This document shows positions 45,386-52,942 of a DNA stretch of 60,775 nt, piece by piece. The position numbers and the translations under genes were made by a program. Source of the DNA: Actinotalea endophytica (lineage in GTDB: Bacteria > Actinomycetota > Actinomycetes > Actinomycetales > Cellulomonadaceae). Every line of letters begins with the position of its first letter. The stretch's first letter is position 1. The notes beneath the pieces were generated by a model. The model ran no database searches, had not been told where the DNA came from, and saw only the letters and a list, made by a program, of their open reading frames with translations. The DNA is taken from NCBI RefSeq assembly GCF_025717005.1, contig NZ_JAOVZU010000011.1:1-60775 (forward strand), in the 5' to 3' direction.

Positions 45386-46360
45386 TCACGCCTGCAGCGC
45401 ATCCAGGCAGGCCCGGTACAGCGGGCGGTCGTCCACCTCGCCGGCCTCGACACGGGAGTGCGCGCGCGTCCCGTCCGTCGTGGCGAGCACCACGAGCGTG
45501 AACCCCGGCCCACCCCCGCCGTGGCCGACGACCCTGGCCGGTCGCCCCGACGTCATCAGCCCGAGCCCGTAGCCGGGCTCGTCGAGGGGGTGCCCGGGCG
45601 CGTCGACCGCCCGCCCCTCGCTCATCCGACGCATCACGTCGTGGCCGAGGTGCCCGGCCGCGACGCCGCGGACCAGCGTGGCGAGACCGCGCCCGTCGGT
45701 GACGAAGGTGCCGGGGTAGACCCACCCCGGGTCGTACGCGGCGAGCTGCGGCTCGACCGGGAGCGACGCGGCGACCCCGGCCCAGTCGGCCCGGGTCACG
45801 AACGGCCGCGCGTCGATCCCGAGCGGCGCAAGGACGCGTGCGGTGAGCACGTCGTGCAGCGGTGCACCGTCGTGCTCCTCGAGGGCGCGCCGCACCAGCA
45901 GGTAGCCGACGTTCGAGTACCGGAACGCCCCCGGGGTGGCGAGCGGCTCGCGTGCCGCCCGGGCGAGCACCTCGGCGGCCGGCCAGGCGTCCTCGCGGGC
46001 GGCGACGGCCGCGCGGTACTCGGGCCACCCGGCGTAGTCGCCGAGTCCCGACCTGTGCGCGAGCAGGTCGCCGACCGTGAGTGCCGCGAGCGGTCCGGGC
46101 GCCTCGGTGAGGCGCCCGATCGGTGCATCGAGCGGCAGCCCCGCGCGCAGGACCGCGGCAGCGGTCGCCGTCTTCGCGACGCTGTAGGCGGGCACGAACG
46201 ACGGCGGGTCCGGGTCCGTGCCCGCCCGGCCCATGCCCGTCAGCGTGCTGCTCCCGCCTGCGGGCGTGCCGCTCCTGCCTGCGGGCGTGCTGCTCCCGCC
46301 AACGGGCGTGCCGCTCCTGCCTGCGGGCGTGCCGCTCCCGTCCTCACTCGCGCCGCTCAC
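45386..46360 (-). CDS. Beta-lactamase-fold serine hydrolase without signal peptide
   Basis: The 324-residue protein has the class C-like motifs: S-x-x-K in YSVAKTA near residue 60, Y-S-N in RYSNVGY near 148, and HGGGGPG near 285. These make it a serine hydrolase of the penicillin-binding/esterase group (beta-lactamase family PF00144). Residues 3-40 are a seven-residue repeat rich in Ser, Gly, Thr and Pro (SGTPAGR and variants). No signal peptide or membrane anchor is seen, so it may stay in the cytoplasm, unusual for a cell-wall enzyme. It overlaps the anti-sigma gene by ATGA and is the last gene of the SigK-like operon. Confidence 0.75.
   Translation of the reverse strand: MSGASEDGSGTPAGRSGTPVGGSSTPAGRSGTPAGGSSTLTGMGRAGTDPDPPSFVPAYSVAKTATAAAVLRAGLPLDAPIGRLTEAPGPLAALTVGDLLAHRSGLGDYAGWPEYRAAVAAREDAWPAAEVLARAAREPLATPGAFRYSNVGYLLVRRALEEHDGAPLHDVLTARVLAPLGIDARPFVTRADWAGVAASLPVEPQLAAYDPGWVYPGTFVTDGRGLATLVRGVAAGHLGHDVMRRMSEGRAVDAPGHPLDEPGYGLGLMTSGRPARVVGHGGGGPGFTLVVLATTDGTRAHSRVEAGEVDDRPLYRACLDALQA
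46244..46348 (-). repeat. 21-bp tandem repeat at the 5' end of the serine hydrolase gene
   Basis: Units of 21 bases such as CGTGCCGCTCCTGCCTGCGGG start at 46244, 46265, 46286, 46307 and 46328 (the last diverging). They stay in frame and encode the N-terminal heptad repeats. Confidence 0.85.
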
Positions 46361-47103
46361 AGGTGCAGCTCGGCGAGGTACTCGCCGGTGGGTTCCTCCG
46401 AGCCGCCGGACGGCTCCTCGGTCACCATGAACGCCGCCACGTCCGACAGGTCGCCCTCGACGAGCGCGGTCACGTCGCCGTCGCGCGGCATGAACGTCGG
46501 ACCCGCGACCATCGAGCCGTCACCGTGCATCATCCACACCTGGTAGACCATGCCCGAGTCCGGCATCGGCACGTCCGAGCCCATCACGGCCGCGGCGTCC
46601 ATGTCCTCGCTCATCACGAGGTGGCTCGCCCCGAGACCGAGGTCGTGGCTCACCATGTCCGGCGCGGAGACGATCTTCATCACCTCGGCCTGGAGCTGCT
46701 CGGACGCGCGATCGGCACGCTGCGCCTGCACGAGGAGCGTGCCGCCGACCGCGAGCAGGACGGCGATCGACGCGGCGACGGCCACGGTCGGCCAGGACGC
46801 CCAGCGTGCAGCGGCCCGACGGCGGGCGCGTCCGGCCGACGAGCCGGCGGGTGCGCGGTTCGGGACGAGCGGTGGCACCTGGGGTGTGCGGCGGACCTGT
46901 TCGAGCACCGCGTCGCGCAGCGCCGGGGGTGGCGCAACGGACTCGGCTGCGGCCATCCGCGAGGTGGCCTCGCGCAGCGACGTCACCTCGGCGGTGCAGT
47001 CGGTGCACGCCGGCAGGTGCGCCTCGAACGCCGCGCGCTCCTCGGGGTCGAGGGCGTCGAGGACGTAGGCGCCGGTCAGGGCGTGCAGGTTCGTCTCGCT
47101 CAT
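46357..47103 (-). CDS. RskA-like anti-sigma factor (zinc-binding type)
   Basis: The 248-residue membrane protein has an N-terminal anti-sigma domain with the zinc motif HLPACTDC at about 28-36. A basic linker, one transmembrane helix at about 105-127 and an extracytoplasmic RskA domain with SHLVMSEDMDAAAV and VYQVWMMHGDGSMV follow. Such proteins hold SigK at the membrane until a signal triggers cleavage. Both the sigma stop and the serine hydrolase start overlap it. The signal is unknown; the dipZ/tpx neighbourhood suggests redox stress. Confidence 0.88.
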   Translation of the reverse strand: MSETNLHALTGAYVLDALDPEERAAFEAHLPACTDCTAEVTSLREATSRMAAAESVAPPPALRDAVLEQVRRTPQVPPLVPNRAPAGSSAGRARRRAAARWASWPTVAVAASIAVLLAVGGTLLVQAQRADRASEQLQAEVMKIVSAPDMVSHDLGLGASHLVMSEDMDAAAVMGSDVPMPDSGMVYQVWMMHGDGSMVAGPTFMPRDGDVTALVEGDLSDVAAFMVTEEPSGGSEEPTGEYLAELHL

Positions 47104-47690
47104 CGGTCCACCTCCTCGACGTGCAGAGCATCCCGCAACCGGATCAGGCCGTCGCGGATCCGGGTCTTGGCCGTGCCGAGCGGCACGGCCAGCGCGGCGG
47201 ACACCTCTTGGTGGGTGTAGCCACGCCAGTAGGCCATCTCGATGGCCTCGCGCTGGACGGCCGAGAGCCCCGCCAGGGCGCGGCGCACCCGAGCACCCTC
47301 GAGCGACCGGTGCGCGGCGAGCGGCACCTCGTCGGGCTGGGGGACGTCGTGCACGGCGGCGGCCTTCTCGCGAACGCCGGACTGGGTCTCCTCCCGTCGA
47401 ACCCGGTCGACCGCGCGACGGTGGGCGATGGTCAGGATCCAGGCCATGGCCGATCCCCGGTCGGGGTCGAACCTCGGTGCCTGGCGCCAGACCTCGACGA
47501 GGGCCTCCTGGGAGACGTCCTGGGCGAGGTCGGGGTCGCGCACCACGCGCACCGCCAGGCCGTGGACCGGCCCGGCGATGCGCGGGTAGAGCGCGTCGAA
47601 GGCGGCTGCGTCGCCGCGGCCCACCGCGACGAGCAGCTCCTCCGGACTCGGCGTCGGGTCCGGCACGCCGAGCGCCCGATCGACCTTCAC
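47100..47690 (-). CDS. sigK: SigK-like ECF RNA polymerase sigma factor
   Basis: The 196-residue sigma factor has region 2 in AFDALYPRIAGPVHGLAVRV and DLAQDVSQEALVEVWRQAPR, with AWILTIAHRRAVDRVRR, and region 4 in LSAVQREAIEMAYWRGYTHQ and VPLGTAKTRIRDGLIRLR. The pattern fits ECF19/SigK. GTG 47690 lies one base after the stop of the repeat lipoprotein and its stop overlaps the anti-sigma gene. The promoter CCATCC-N16-CGAACC upstream of the operon resembles the mycobacterial SigK consensus, so it probably drives its own operon and dipZ (inference). Confidence 0.88.
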   Translation of the reverse strand: MKVDRALGVPDPTPSPEELLVAVGRGDAAAFDALYPRIAGPVHGLAVRVVRDPDLAQDVSQEALVEVWRQAPRFDPDRGSAMAWILTIAHRRAVDRVRREETQSGVREKAAAVHDVPQPDEVPLAAHRSLEGARVRRALAGLSAVQREAIEMAYWRGYTHQEVSAALAVPLGTAKTRIRDGLIRLRDALHVEEVDR

Positions 47691-47691
47691 G

Positions 47692-47976
47692 TCAGCCGTC
47701 GCTCCCGTCGGTCATGGTGTCGTCGGTCATGCTGTCCTCGGACATGGTGTCGTCGGTCATGCTGTCCTCGGACATCGTGTCATCCGACATGCTGTCGTCG
47801 GTCATCGAGTCGTCGGACATGGTGTCGTCGGTCATCGAGTCGTCGGACATCGTGTCGTCCGTCATGGACTCGTCGGACATCGAGTCCTCCGAGGCCGGTG
47901 CGGTGTCGTTGCACGCGGTCAGCAGCGACGCGGCGAGCACGGCTGCGGCGGGCACGGCGATCAGTCGGCGGTTCAT
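47692..47976 (-). CDS. Met/Asp/Ser/Thr pentapeptide-repeat lipoprotein in the SigK operon
   Basis: The 94-residue product has a signal peptide with lipobox LLTAC near residue 22. Nearly the whole mature part is twelve copies of a five-residue unit, consensus [DE][DE][ST]M[ST], for example DDSMT and DDTMS. It is therefore strongly acidic with a Met every fifth residue. I know of no standard family with this exact repeat; MXKDX repeat proteins have a similar spacing of Met and Asp. It occupies the place where other SigK loci have fasciclin lipoproteins. Metal binding or sacrificial Met oxidation are possible roles (inference). ATG 47976 follows GGAGG. Confidence 0.8.
   Translation of the reverse strand: MNRRLIAVPAAAVLAASLLTACNDTAPASEDSMSDESMTDDTMSDDSMTDDTMSDDSMTDDSMSDDTMSEDSMTDDTMSEDSMTDDTMTDGSDG
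47705..47885 (-). repeat. 15-bp tandem repeat encoding the Met/Asp pentapeptides
   Basis: About twelve degenerate units of 15 bases (GTCGTCGGTCATCG type) run through the lipoprotein gene, keep frame, and alternate Ser/Thr codons. Unit number may vary between strains. Confidence 0.85.
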
Positions 47977-48014
47977 GGGTCCTCCCGAAGGGCGCAGGTG
48001 TTCCGGACGGGAGT

Positions 48015-48042
48015 GGTTCGCGCGACCGAGCCCGGCGGATGG
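48015..48042 (-). promoter_or_regulatory. SigK-type promoter of the lipoprotein-sigK operon
   Basis: On the minus strand CCATCC (48042-48037), 16 bases and CGAACC (48020-48015) match the promoter in front of dipZ exactly in both hexamers and spacing. The -35 lies inside the loop and stem of the flotillin terminator. A leader of about 30 bases with GGGAGGACC would follow. Confidence 0.6.
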
Positions 48043-48060
48043 GTCCGCCGGGCTCGGTCG
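48023..48060 (-). terminator. Strong terminator after the flotillin gene
   Basis: CGACCGAGCCCGGCGGA (48023-48039) pairs perfectly with its complement at 48044-48060, leaving a four-base loop: a 17-bp stem. It ends the leftward flotillin message and overlaps the next promoter. Confidence 0.85.
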
Positions 48061-48088
48061 CCGTGCCTCGTCTCGAGGTGCGGGGTGG

Positions 48089-49609
48089 TCAGGCCTTGGC
48101 GCCACCGTTGGTGGGCGCGACCGCGGTCACCTCGGCGCCGCCGGTGAAGCGATCGAGCAGCGCCTGCAGATCGAAGCCGGTGGTGTTCTTGAGCATGGCC
48201 AGGGTCTGGGTCAGGTTGTCCGTGACCTGCTTGGGCAGGGCTGCGGCGCCGTCCGTCGACAGCACGGTCAGCTGGTCGATCGCGGCCATCGGTGCGGCGA
48301 CCTCGTGCGCGACCTGGGGCAGCACCTCGACCAGCATCTGGAGGATCGCGGCCTCGTTGTACCGCGCGAACGCCTCCGCACGCTTGTTCATCGCCTCGGC
48401 CTCGGCCCGGCCGGTCGCGAGGATCGCGCTCGCCTGCGCCTCACCCTCGGCGCGCAGGGCCTCGGCCTGCGCGACCCGCAGGGACTTGTCCGCCTCGCCG
48501 CGCCGCTGGCCCTCGATCGCCTCCGCGTCGGCGAGCGCGGAGCGCCGCGCCTTCTCGGCCTCGCCGGACAGCCGCTGCTGCTCGGCGTCGGCCTCGGCGG
48601 CGGCGATGCCGGCAGCCTTGTTGGCCTCGGCCTGGGCGATCGCCGCGTTCCTGGCGGCCTCGGCCTCCTGCTCGACGCGGTATCGCGCGGCGTCGGCGGG
48701 CTTGCGCACCTCGGTGTCGAGCTGGCGCTCGGTGAGCGCGGCCTGGCGGACCGCGACCTTCTCCTGCTCGGTGAGGATCGCCTGGTCGCGGTCGGCCCGG
48801 GCGAGTGGACCGGCTGCGGCCGCCTGGGCGAAGGCGGCGTCGGTCTCCGCCTTGATCTCGGACTGCTTGAGGGCCAGCTCGCGCTGGGAGATCGCGATCT
48901 CCTGCTCGGCGGCGAGCCGGGCCTGCTCGGCGGCCTGGCGTGCGTTCGCCTCGGCGATCGCCGCGGTCTGGCCGACGCGCGCCGCCTCGGGCCGGCCGAG
49001 GTCGGACAGGTAGGTGCCGTCGTCGGTGATGTCCTGGATCTGGAACGTGTCCAGCACCAGTCCCTGGCCGGTCAGCGAGGACTCGGACTCGTCCGCGACA
49101 CGCTGCGCGAACGCCGCACGGTCGCGGATGATCTGCTCGACCGTGAGCGAGCCGACGATCGATCGGAGCGAGCCTGCGAGCGTCTCCTGCGTGAAGGTCT
49201 CGATCTCGTCCTGCTGGGTGAGGAACCGCTGTGCGGCCGCCCGGATGGAGTCCTCGTTGCCGCCGACCTTGACGATCGCGACGCCGTCGAGGTTGAGCTT
49301 GACCCCTTGACCGGACACCGCGCCACGGATCTGGACCATGATCCGGCGGCTCGACAGGTCCAGGATGTGCAGCCGCTGGACGAACGGGACGACGAAGACC
49401 CCGCCGCCCATCACGACCTTCTGGCCGGACAGGTCGGTGGAGAGCTCACCGGTCTCCGGGTTGCGTACCTCGCGCCCCTTGCGTCCGGTCACGATGTACG
49501 CCTCGTTCGGTCCGGCCACCCGGTAGCGGGACGCGATGATCAGACCGACGAGGAGGACGAGCAGGACGAGCCCGAGGACGGCGATGAGCGTCACCGAGGC
49601 GTCGGACAT
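48089..49609 (-). CDS. Flotillin-like SPFH/band-7 membrane protein
   Basis: The 506-residue protein has an N-terminal helix at 6-26, an SPFH domain to about 200 and a long Ala/Glu-rich coiled coil at 205-430 (AEANARQAAEQARLAAEQEI). A C-terminal region with LVEVLPQVAHEV is like FloT/YqiK. Flotillins organise membrane microdomains. ATG 49609 is preceded by GGAAAGG. A partner NfeD-like gene lies upstream on the same strand, the usual arrangement of these systems. The strong hairpin after the gene isolates it from the sigK operon. Confidence 0.9.
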   Translation of the reverse strand: MSDASVTLIAVLGLVLLVLLVGLIIASRYRVAGPNEAYIVTGRKGREVRNPETGELSTDLSGQKVVMGGGVFVVPFVQRLHILDLSSRRIMVQIRGAVSGQGVKLNLDGVAIVKVGGNEDSIRAAAQRFLTQQDEIETFTQETLAGSLRSIVGSLTVEQIIRDRAAFAQRVADESESSLTGQGLVLDTFQIQDITDDGTYLSDLGRPEAARVGQTAAIAEANARQAAEQARLAAEQEIAISQRELALKQSEIKAETDAAFAQAAAAGPLARADRDQAILTEQEKVAVRQAALTERQLDTEVRKPADAARYRVEQEAEAARNAAIAQAEANKAAGIAAAEADAEQQRLSGEAEKARRSALADAEAIEGQRRGEADKSLRVAQAEALRAEGEAQASAILATGRAEAEAMNKRAEAFARYNEAAILQMLVEVLPQVAHEVAAPMAAIDQLTVLSTDGAAALPKQVTDNLTQTLAMLKNTTGFDLQALLDRFTGGAEVTAVAPTNGGAKA

Positions 49610-49703
49610 GGCCGACCGGCCTTTCCGGGCATGAGGGGTGCCCAGGTGGAAGTGGTGTGGACGCGCGGTCCTGCCCCCGATCTCGTCCCGCGCGGGGTCG
49701 ACG

Positions 49704-50201
49704 TCACCCGGTTTGCCGGGCGACCATCACTGCGGTGGGGCTGAGGACCGTCGTGACGACCACGGCGGTTCCGCTGGGCAACGGCTCCGCGGCCCGCGCG
49801 TTGAGGCGCGTGATGTGCCCGGCGGCCACGACGCTCACCATCCCGTAGCCGGCGTCGGGGACTGCCTCGACGACGGTGCCGGCGAGACCCACCAGCCCCG
49901 AGGTGCGGACGTTCGACTCGTCGCCGCCGCGCATCAGGCGGACGCTCGCCACCCCGACACCCGTTCCGACGACCGCACCCGCGCCGAGCCCGGCCAGGAT
50001 CGCGATCCCGCTCGAGGCCCCCGCATCCAGGGTCAGCGCGCCCACGAAGCCGAAGGCGGAGAGGAAGCCCGCGACGGCGAGCCCGGACAGTGCGTCCGGC
50101 CCGACGCCTTCGAGGACCCCGTCGAGGAAGTCACCCACGAGCAGTGAGATCAGCAGCAGGACGATGCCGACACCGCCGATGACGAGCATCGTGATCTGCA
50201 T
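49704..50201 (-). CDS. NfeD-like membrane protein with OB-fold domain
   Basis: The 165-residue protein has helices at about 3-23, 41-61 and 65-92 and then a soluble beta domain with SGLVGLAGTVVEAVPDAGYG and VVVTTVLSPTAVMVAR, an OB-like fold as in NfeD proteins. NfeD proteins work with flotillins at the membrane. ATG 50201 has AGGGGG upstream; longer frames lack a ribosome binding site. The flotillin gene starts about 95 bases downstream of its stop. Confidence 0.8.
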   Translation of the reverse strand: MQITMLVIGGVGIVLLLISLLVGDFLDGVLEGVGPDALSGLAVAGFLSAFGFVGALTLDAGASSGIAILAGLGAGAVVGTGVGVASVRLMRGGDESNVRTSGLVGLAGTVVEAVPDAGYGMVSVVAAGHITRLNARAAEPLPSGTAVVVTTVLSPTAVMVARQTG

Positions 50202-50326
50202 CGCTGCCCCCTGACCCGCGTATCGACACCTGCGCCACGACGGACGGGCGCCCCGCAGGAGCGTAGCGGGCGCACCGGCCCCAGGGACGGGACAGCGGCG
50301 TGACCACGCACGGTCGGGGCCCGGGT

Positions 50327-52012
50327 TCACCCGAACGTGAAGGCGTACGCCTGGATCCCGGGTCCGGCGGTCAGGTGCAGCACGTCGCTGGTCTCGCCGC
50401 CGTCGTAGAGCGTGTACAGCGCCGGGCTGCCGGACACGTCGACCTCGTGCGTCTCGCCGCCGACGGTCACGGTCACGGCACCGTCGCCGGCCAGCACCAG
50501 GTAAACGGCCGAGGCGTGGAACCCGAGCGTGAGCCGGGCGTCGTCACCCGACTCGACGTACTCGGCCTCGACGGTCCAGGTGCCGCCGAGCGAGAAGGTC
50601 GACTGCGGCGGGTGGTGGTCGAGCGTGTAGGTGGCCGGCTCGCCCGGCGTGACGCCGGCGTTGGTGTGCGGACCCATCCGAGCCGACCCCAGGTACGTCT
50701 CGGGTGTGCGGTCGGCGGTCAGCCCGCTCGCCGCGTCGGCGGTCCCGGTCCCGTCGGCCGGCGCACCGAGCAGCTCTTGGATCAGCGCCTCGGTCTCGGC
50801 GTACGCACCCTCGCCGTAGTGCACCTGGCGCACCTCGCCGGTCCGGTCGATGAGGTAGTGCGCGGGCCAGTAGTGCTGGTCGTAGGCGCGCCACGTCGCG
50901 AAGTCGTTGTCGAGCGCCACCGGGTACGTGACACCGAGGCGTGCGGCGTTGTCCTCGACGTTGGCCGGGACCTGCTCGAAGGCGAACTCGGGGGAGTGCA
51001 CGCCGAGCACCACGAGCCCGTCGTCGTGATACGTGTCGTACCACTGCGTGAGGTAGGGGAGCGTCCGCTGGCAGTTGATGCAGGAGTAGGTCCAGAAGTC
51101 GAGCAGCACGACCTTGCCGCGCAGGTCGGCGAGCTCGAGCGGTGCGCTGTTGATCCAGCCGGTGATCCCGGTCAGCTCGGGCGCGGTGCCGCAGTCGGCG
51201 AGCTGCGAGGGGTCGGCGGCGCACTCGTCGAACGTGCGCGGACCGGTGCTCGCGGCACCCACCTCACCGCCGGTGCCGGCTTCCCCGGCCAGCGCGTCGA
51301 GCTGGGCCCGGACGGCGGTGTCGTTCTCCACCCGGTCGCTGAGGCCGGAGAGCCAGGACGGCGTGAGCCGCTGCAGGGGCTCGGCGATGTTGGTCGCGAT
51401 CACCAGCGCGGTCACGATCATGATCACGCCACCGGCGGTGCGCACGGCGGGGGTGCGCTCGCGGAACGCCTTGACCCGCCCGAGGATCGCGCCGCCCGCG
51501 CTCGCCATCACGAGCAGCGGGATCGCGATGCCGACGCAGTAGGCCGCCGTGAGGACGACGAGGCCCGGGCCGATCTGGGCGGTCGCCGCCAGGACCGTGA
51601 TCGAGGCCAGGATCGGCCCCGCGCACGGGACGAACACCAGGCCCAGCCCCAGGCCGAGCACGAACCCGTTGCCGTTCCGGTCCAGGGCCGGCATCCGGGT
51701 CCGCGCGAACGGTGCCTCGAGCAGGTGGCCGAACCGCGGCCACACGAGCCCGAGCCCGACGACGCCGAGGATCGCGACGCCGATCCAGCGCAGCAGGTCC
51801 GCCGGTAGGTGCAGCAGGGACAGCAACGCGCCGCCGAGCAGGGTGAACACCCCGAACGACAGCACCAGCCCACCCACCACGACCCAGGGCCGGCGCCGTG
51901 ACCCGGGTCCGGGCGCAGCGGTGGTGAGCACGACCGGGAGCACCGGCAGGACGCAGGGTGACAGGGCGGTGATGACGCCGGAGACGAGGCCGACGAGCAC
52001 GAGCGTGGTCAT
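50327..52012 (-). CDS. dipZ: DipZ: CcdA-like membrane domain fused to thioredoxin-like and C-terminal beta domains
   Basis: The 561-residue fusion carries electrons across the membrane. The CcdA/DsbD domain (about 1-215) has the two reactive cysteines in ALSPCVLPVLP and VPCAGPILAS. The redoxin domain at about 270-420 holds the active-site pair in SCINCQ, with DFWTYSC and GVHSPEFAFE typical of TlpA-like parts. The last 120 residues form a beta-rich DipZ domain (TWTVEAEYVESGD). In Mycobacterium tuberculosis dipZ belongs to the SigK regulon, and here a matching promoter and a sigK gene are near. ATG 52012 is probably leaderless. It likely reduces exported disulfides or peroxides. Confidence 0.92.
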   Translation of the reverse strand: MTTLVLVGLVSGVITALSPCVLPVLPVVLTTAAPGPGSRRRPWVVVGGLVLSFGVFTLLGGALLSLLHLPADLLRWIGVAILGVVGLGLVWPRFGHLLEAPFARTRMPALDRNGNGFVLGLGLGLVFVPCAGPILASITVLAATAQIGPGLVVLTAAYCVGIAIPLLVMASAGGAILGRVKAFRERTPAVRTAGGVIMIVTALVIATNIAEPLQRLTPSWLSGLSDRVENDTAVRAQLDALAGEAGTGGEVGAASTGPRTFDECAADPSQLADCGTAPELTGITGWINSAPLELADLRGKVVLLDFWTYSCINCQRTLPYLTQWYDTYHDDGLVVLGVHSPEFAFEQVPANVEDNAARLGVTYPVALDNDFATWRAYDQHYWPAHYLIDRTGEVRQVHYGEGAYAETEALIQELLGAPADGTGTADAASGLTADRTPETYLGSARMGPHTNAGVTPGEPATYTLDHHPPQSTFSLGGTWTVEAEYVESGDDARLTLGFHASAVYLVLAGDGAVTVTVGGETHEVDVSGSPALYTLYDGGETSDVLHLTAGPGIQAYAFTFG

Positions 52013-52018
52013 GCCAGA

Positions 52019-52046
52019 GGTTCGCCCGTCCGCCGTGGACGGATGG
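52019..52046 (-). promoter_or_regulatory. SigK-type promoter of dipZ
   Basis: On the minus strand CCATCC (52046-52041), 16 bases and CGAACC (52024-52019) are followed by six bases and ATG 52012. Hexamers and spacing equal those before the lipoprotein-sigK operon. No ribosome binding site is seen, so the message is probably leaderless. Confidence 0.6.
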
Positions 52047-52069
52047 CCCGCGTTCGGGCGCGGGCCGGG

Positions 52070-52561
52070 TCAGCCGAGCGCCGCGATCGCCCCGTCGTAG
52101 TCCGGTTCGTCGCCGATCATCGGCACGACCTGGGTGTGCAGGACGGTCCCGTCGGCGTCCAGGACGACGACCGACCGTGCGTACAGCCCGCGCATCGCGC
52201 CGTCGGTCATCAGCACGCCGAAGTCGGTGCCGAACGTCGAGCGGAAGCCGGAACCGACCACGACCCGGTCGATCCCCTCGGCCGCGCAGAACCGTCGCAT
52301 CGCGTACGGCAGGTCCATCGACGCGCACACCACCGTGGTGCCGTCCAGGCCTGCCGCGATCTGGTTGAAGCGGCGCACGCTCGTGGCGCACGTGGCCGTG
52401 TCCAGGCTGGGGAAGATGTTGAGCACGACCCGCCCTGCGGGTCGGCTCACGTCCGACAGGTCCTGCCCGGTCAACGTGAACTCCGGTGCCCTGCTGCCCA
52501 CGGCAGGCAGGTCGCCGACGGTGTGCACCTCGGTCCCGTCCCTCAGCTCCGTCCTCGCCAT
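52070..52561 (-). CDS. tpx: Thiol peroxidase (Tpx-type peroxiredoxin)
   Basis: The 163-residue enzyme reduces peroxides with thioredoxin. The peroxidatic cysteine is Cys58 in LDTATCATSVRRFN and the resolving cysteine is Cys92 in MDLPYAMRRFC; both spacing and context are typical of Tpx. TVVCASMDLP and GVLMTDGAMRGLYARSV complete the fold. The start is ATG 52561; CAGACT lies seven bases before it. It is placed next to dipZ, which suggests a shared redox theme, and divergent from ileS. Confidence 0.92.
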   Translation of the reverse strand: MARTELRDGTEVHTVGDLPAVGSRAPEFTLTGQDLSDVSRPAGRVVLNIFPSLDTATCATSVRRFNQIAAGLDGTTVVCASMDLPYAMRRFCAAEGIDRVVVGSGFRSTFGTDFGVLMTDGAMRGLYARSVVVLDADGTVLHTQVVPMIGDEPDYDGAIAALG

Positions 52562-52694
52562 GGCCGAGAGTCTGCCGTGACGGTCCGCCGGCCGCACCCG
52601 CCCGGGCCCCGGCCGGTCGTGGTGCGCGGCCGCGCCGCCGAGGCGCCGCGGGCGGCGCCGAGGATTCGAGGAGGCGATCCGCCGCGGGGCTGTT

Positions 52695-52700
52695 CTAGAC
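52695..52700 (+). promoter_or_regulatory. -10 box of the ileS transcript
   Basis: TAGACT lies at 52695-52700, placing the transcription start near 52706, the expected beginning of the T-box leader. The -35 is weak. Confidence 0.45.
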
Positions 52701-52705
52701 TCCCG

Positions 52706-52942
52706 CCCACAGGCGTCGACCCGGCCATCACCGGTGAGCCTCCGGAAGAACGGACCTCGCGGTCGTCCCGCGGGTCTCAGTAGAACCGGACGGGGCAGGC
52801 CCGTCACAGCCGCAGCGGAGAGGTCGGCACGGCCGGGCATGGCCCGGGCACGGCCGGCAAGCGGGGTGGTACCGCGGTGAGGCCCTCCGGGCCGAGTCGT
52901 CCTCGCGACGCACACGTCCCACCGGACGAGGAGACCACCCGC
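52706..52942 (+). promoter_or_regulatory. T-box riboswitch of ileS (actinobacterial ultrashort stem I type)
   Basis: The leader contains the T-box core GGTGGTACCGCG at 52865-52876. A specifier ATC lies at 52726-52728 in a short stem before GAGCCTCCGGAAGAACGG. This matches the translational T-boxes in front of ileS in Nocardia and Mycobacterium. TCCTCG around 52908 can pair with the Shine-Dalgarno GAGGAG (52928-52933), so uncharged tRNA-Ile should free the ribosome binding site. Confidence 0.9.
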
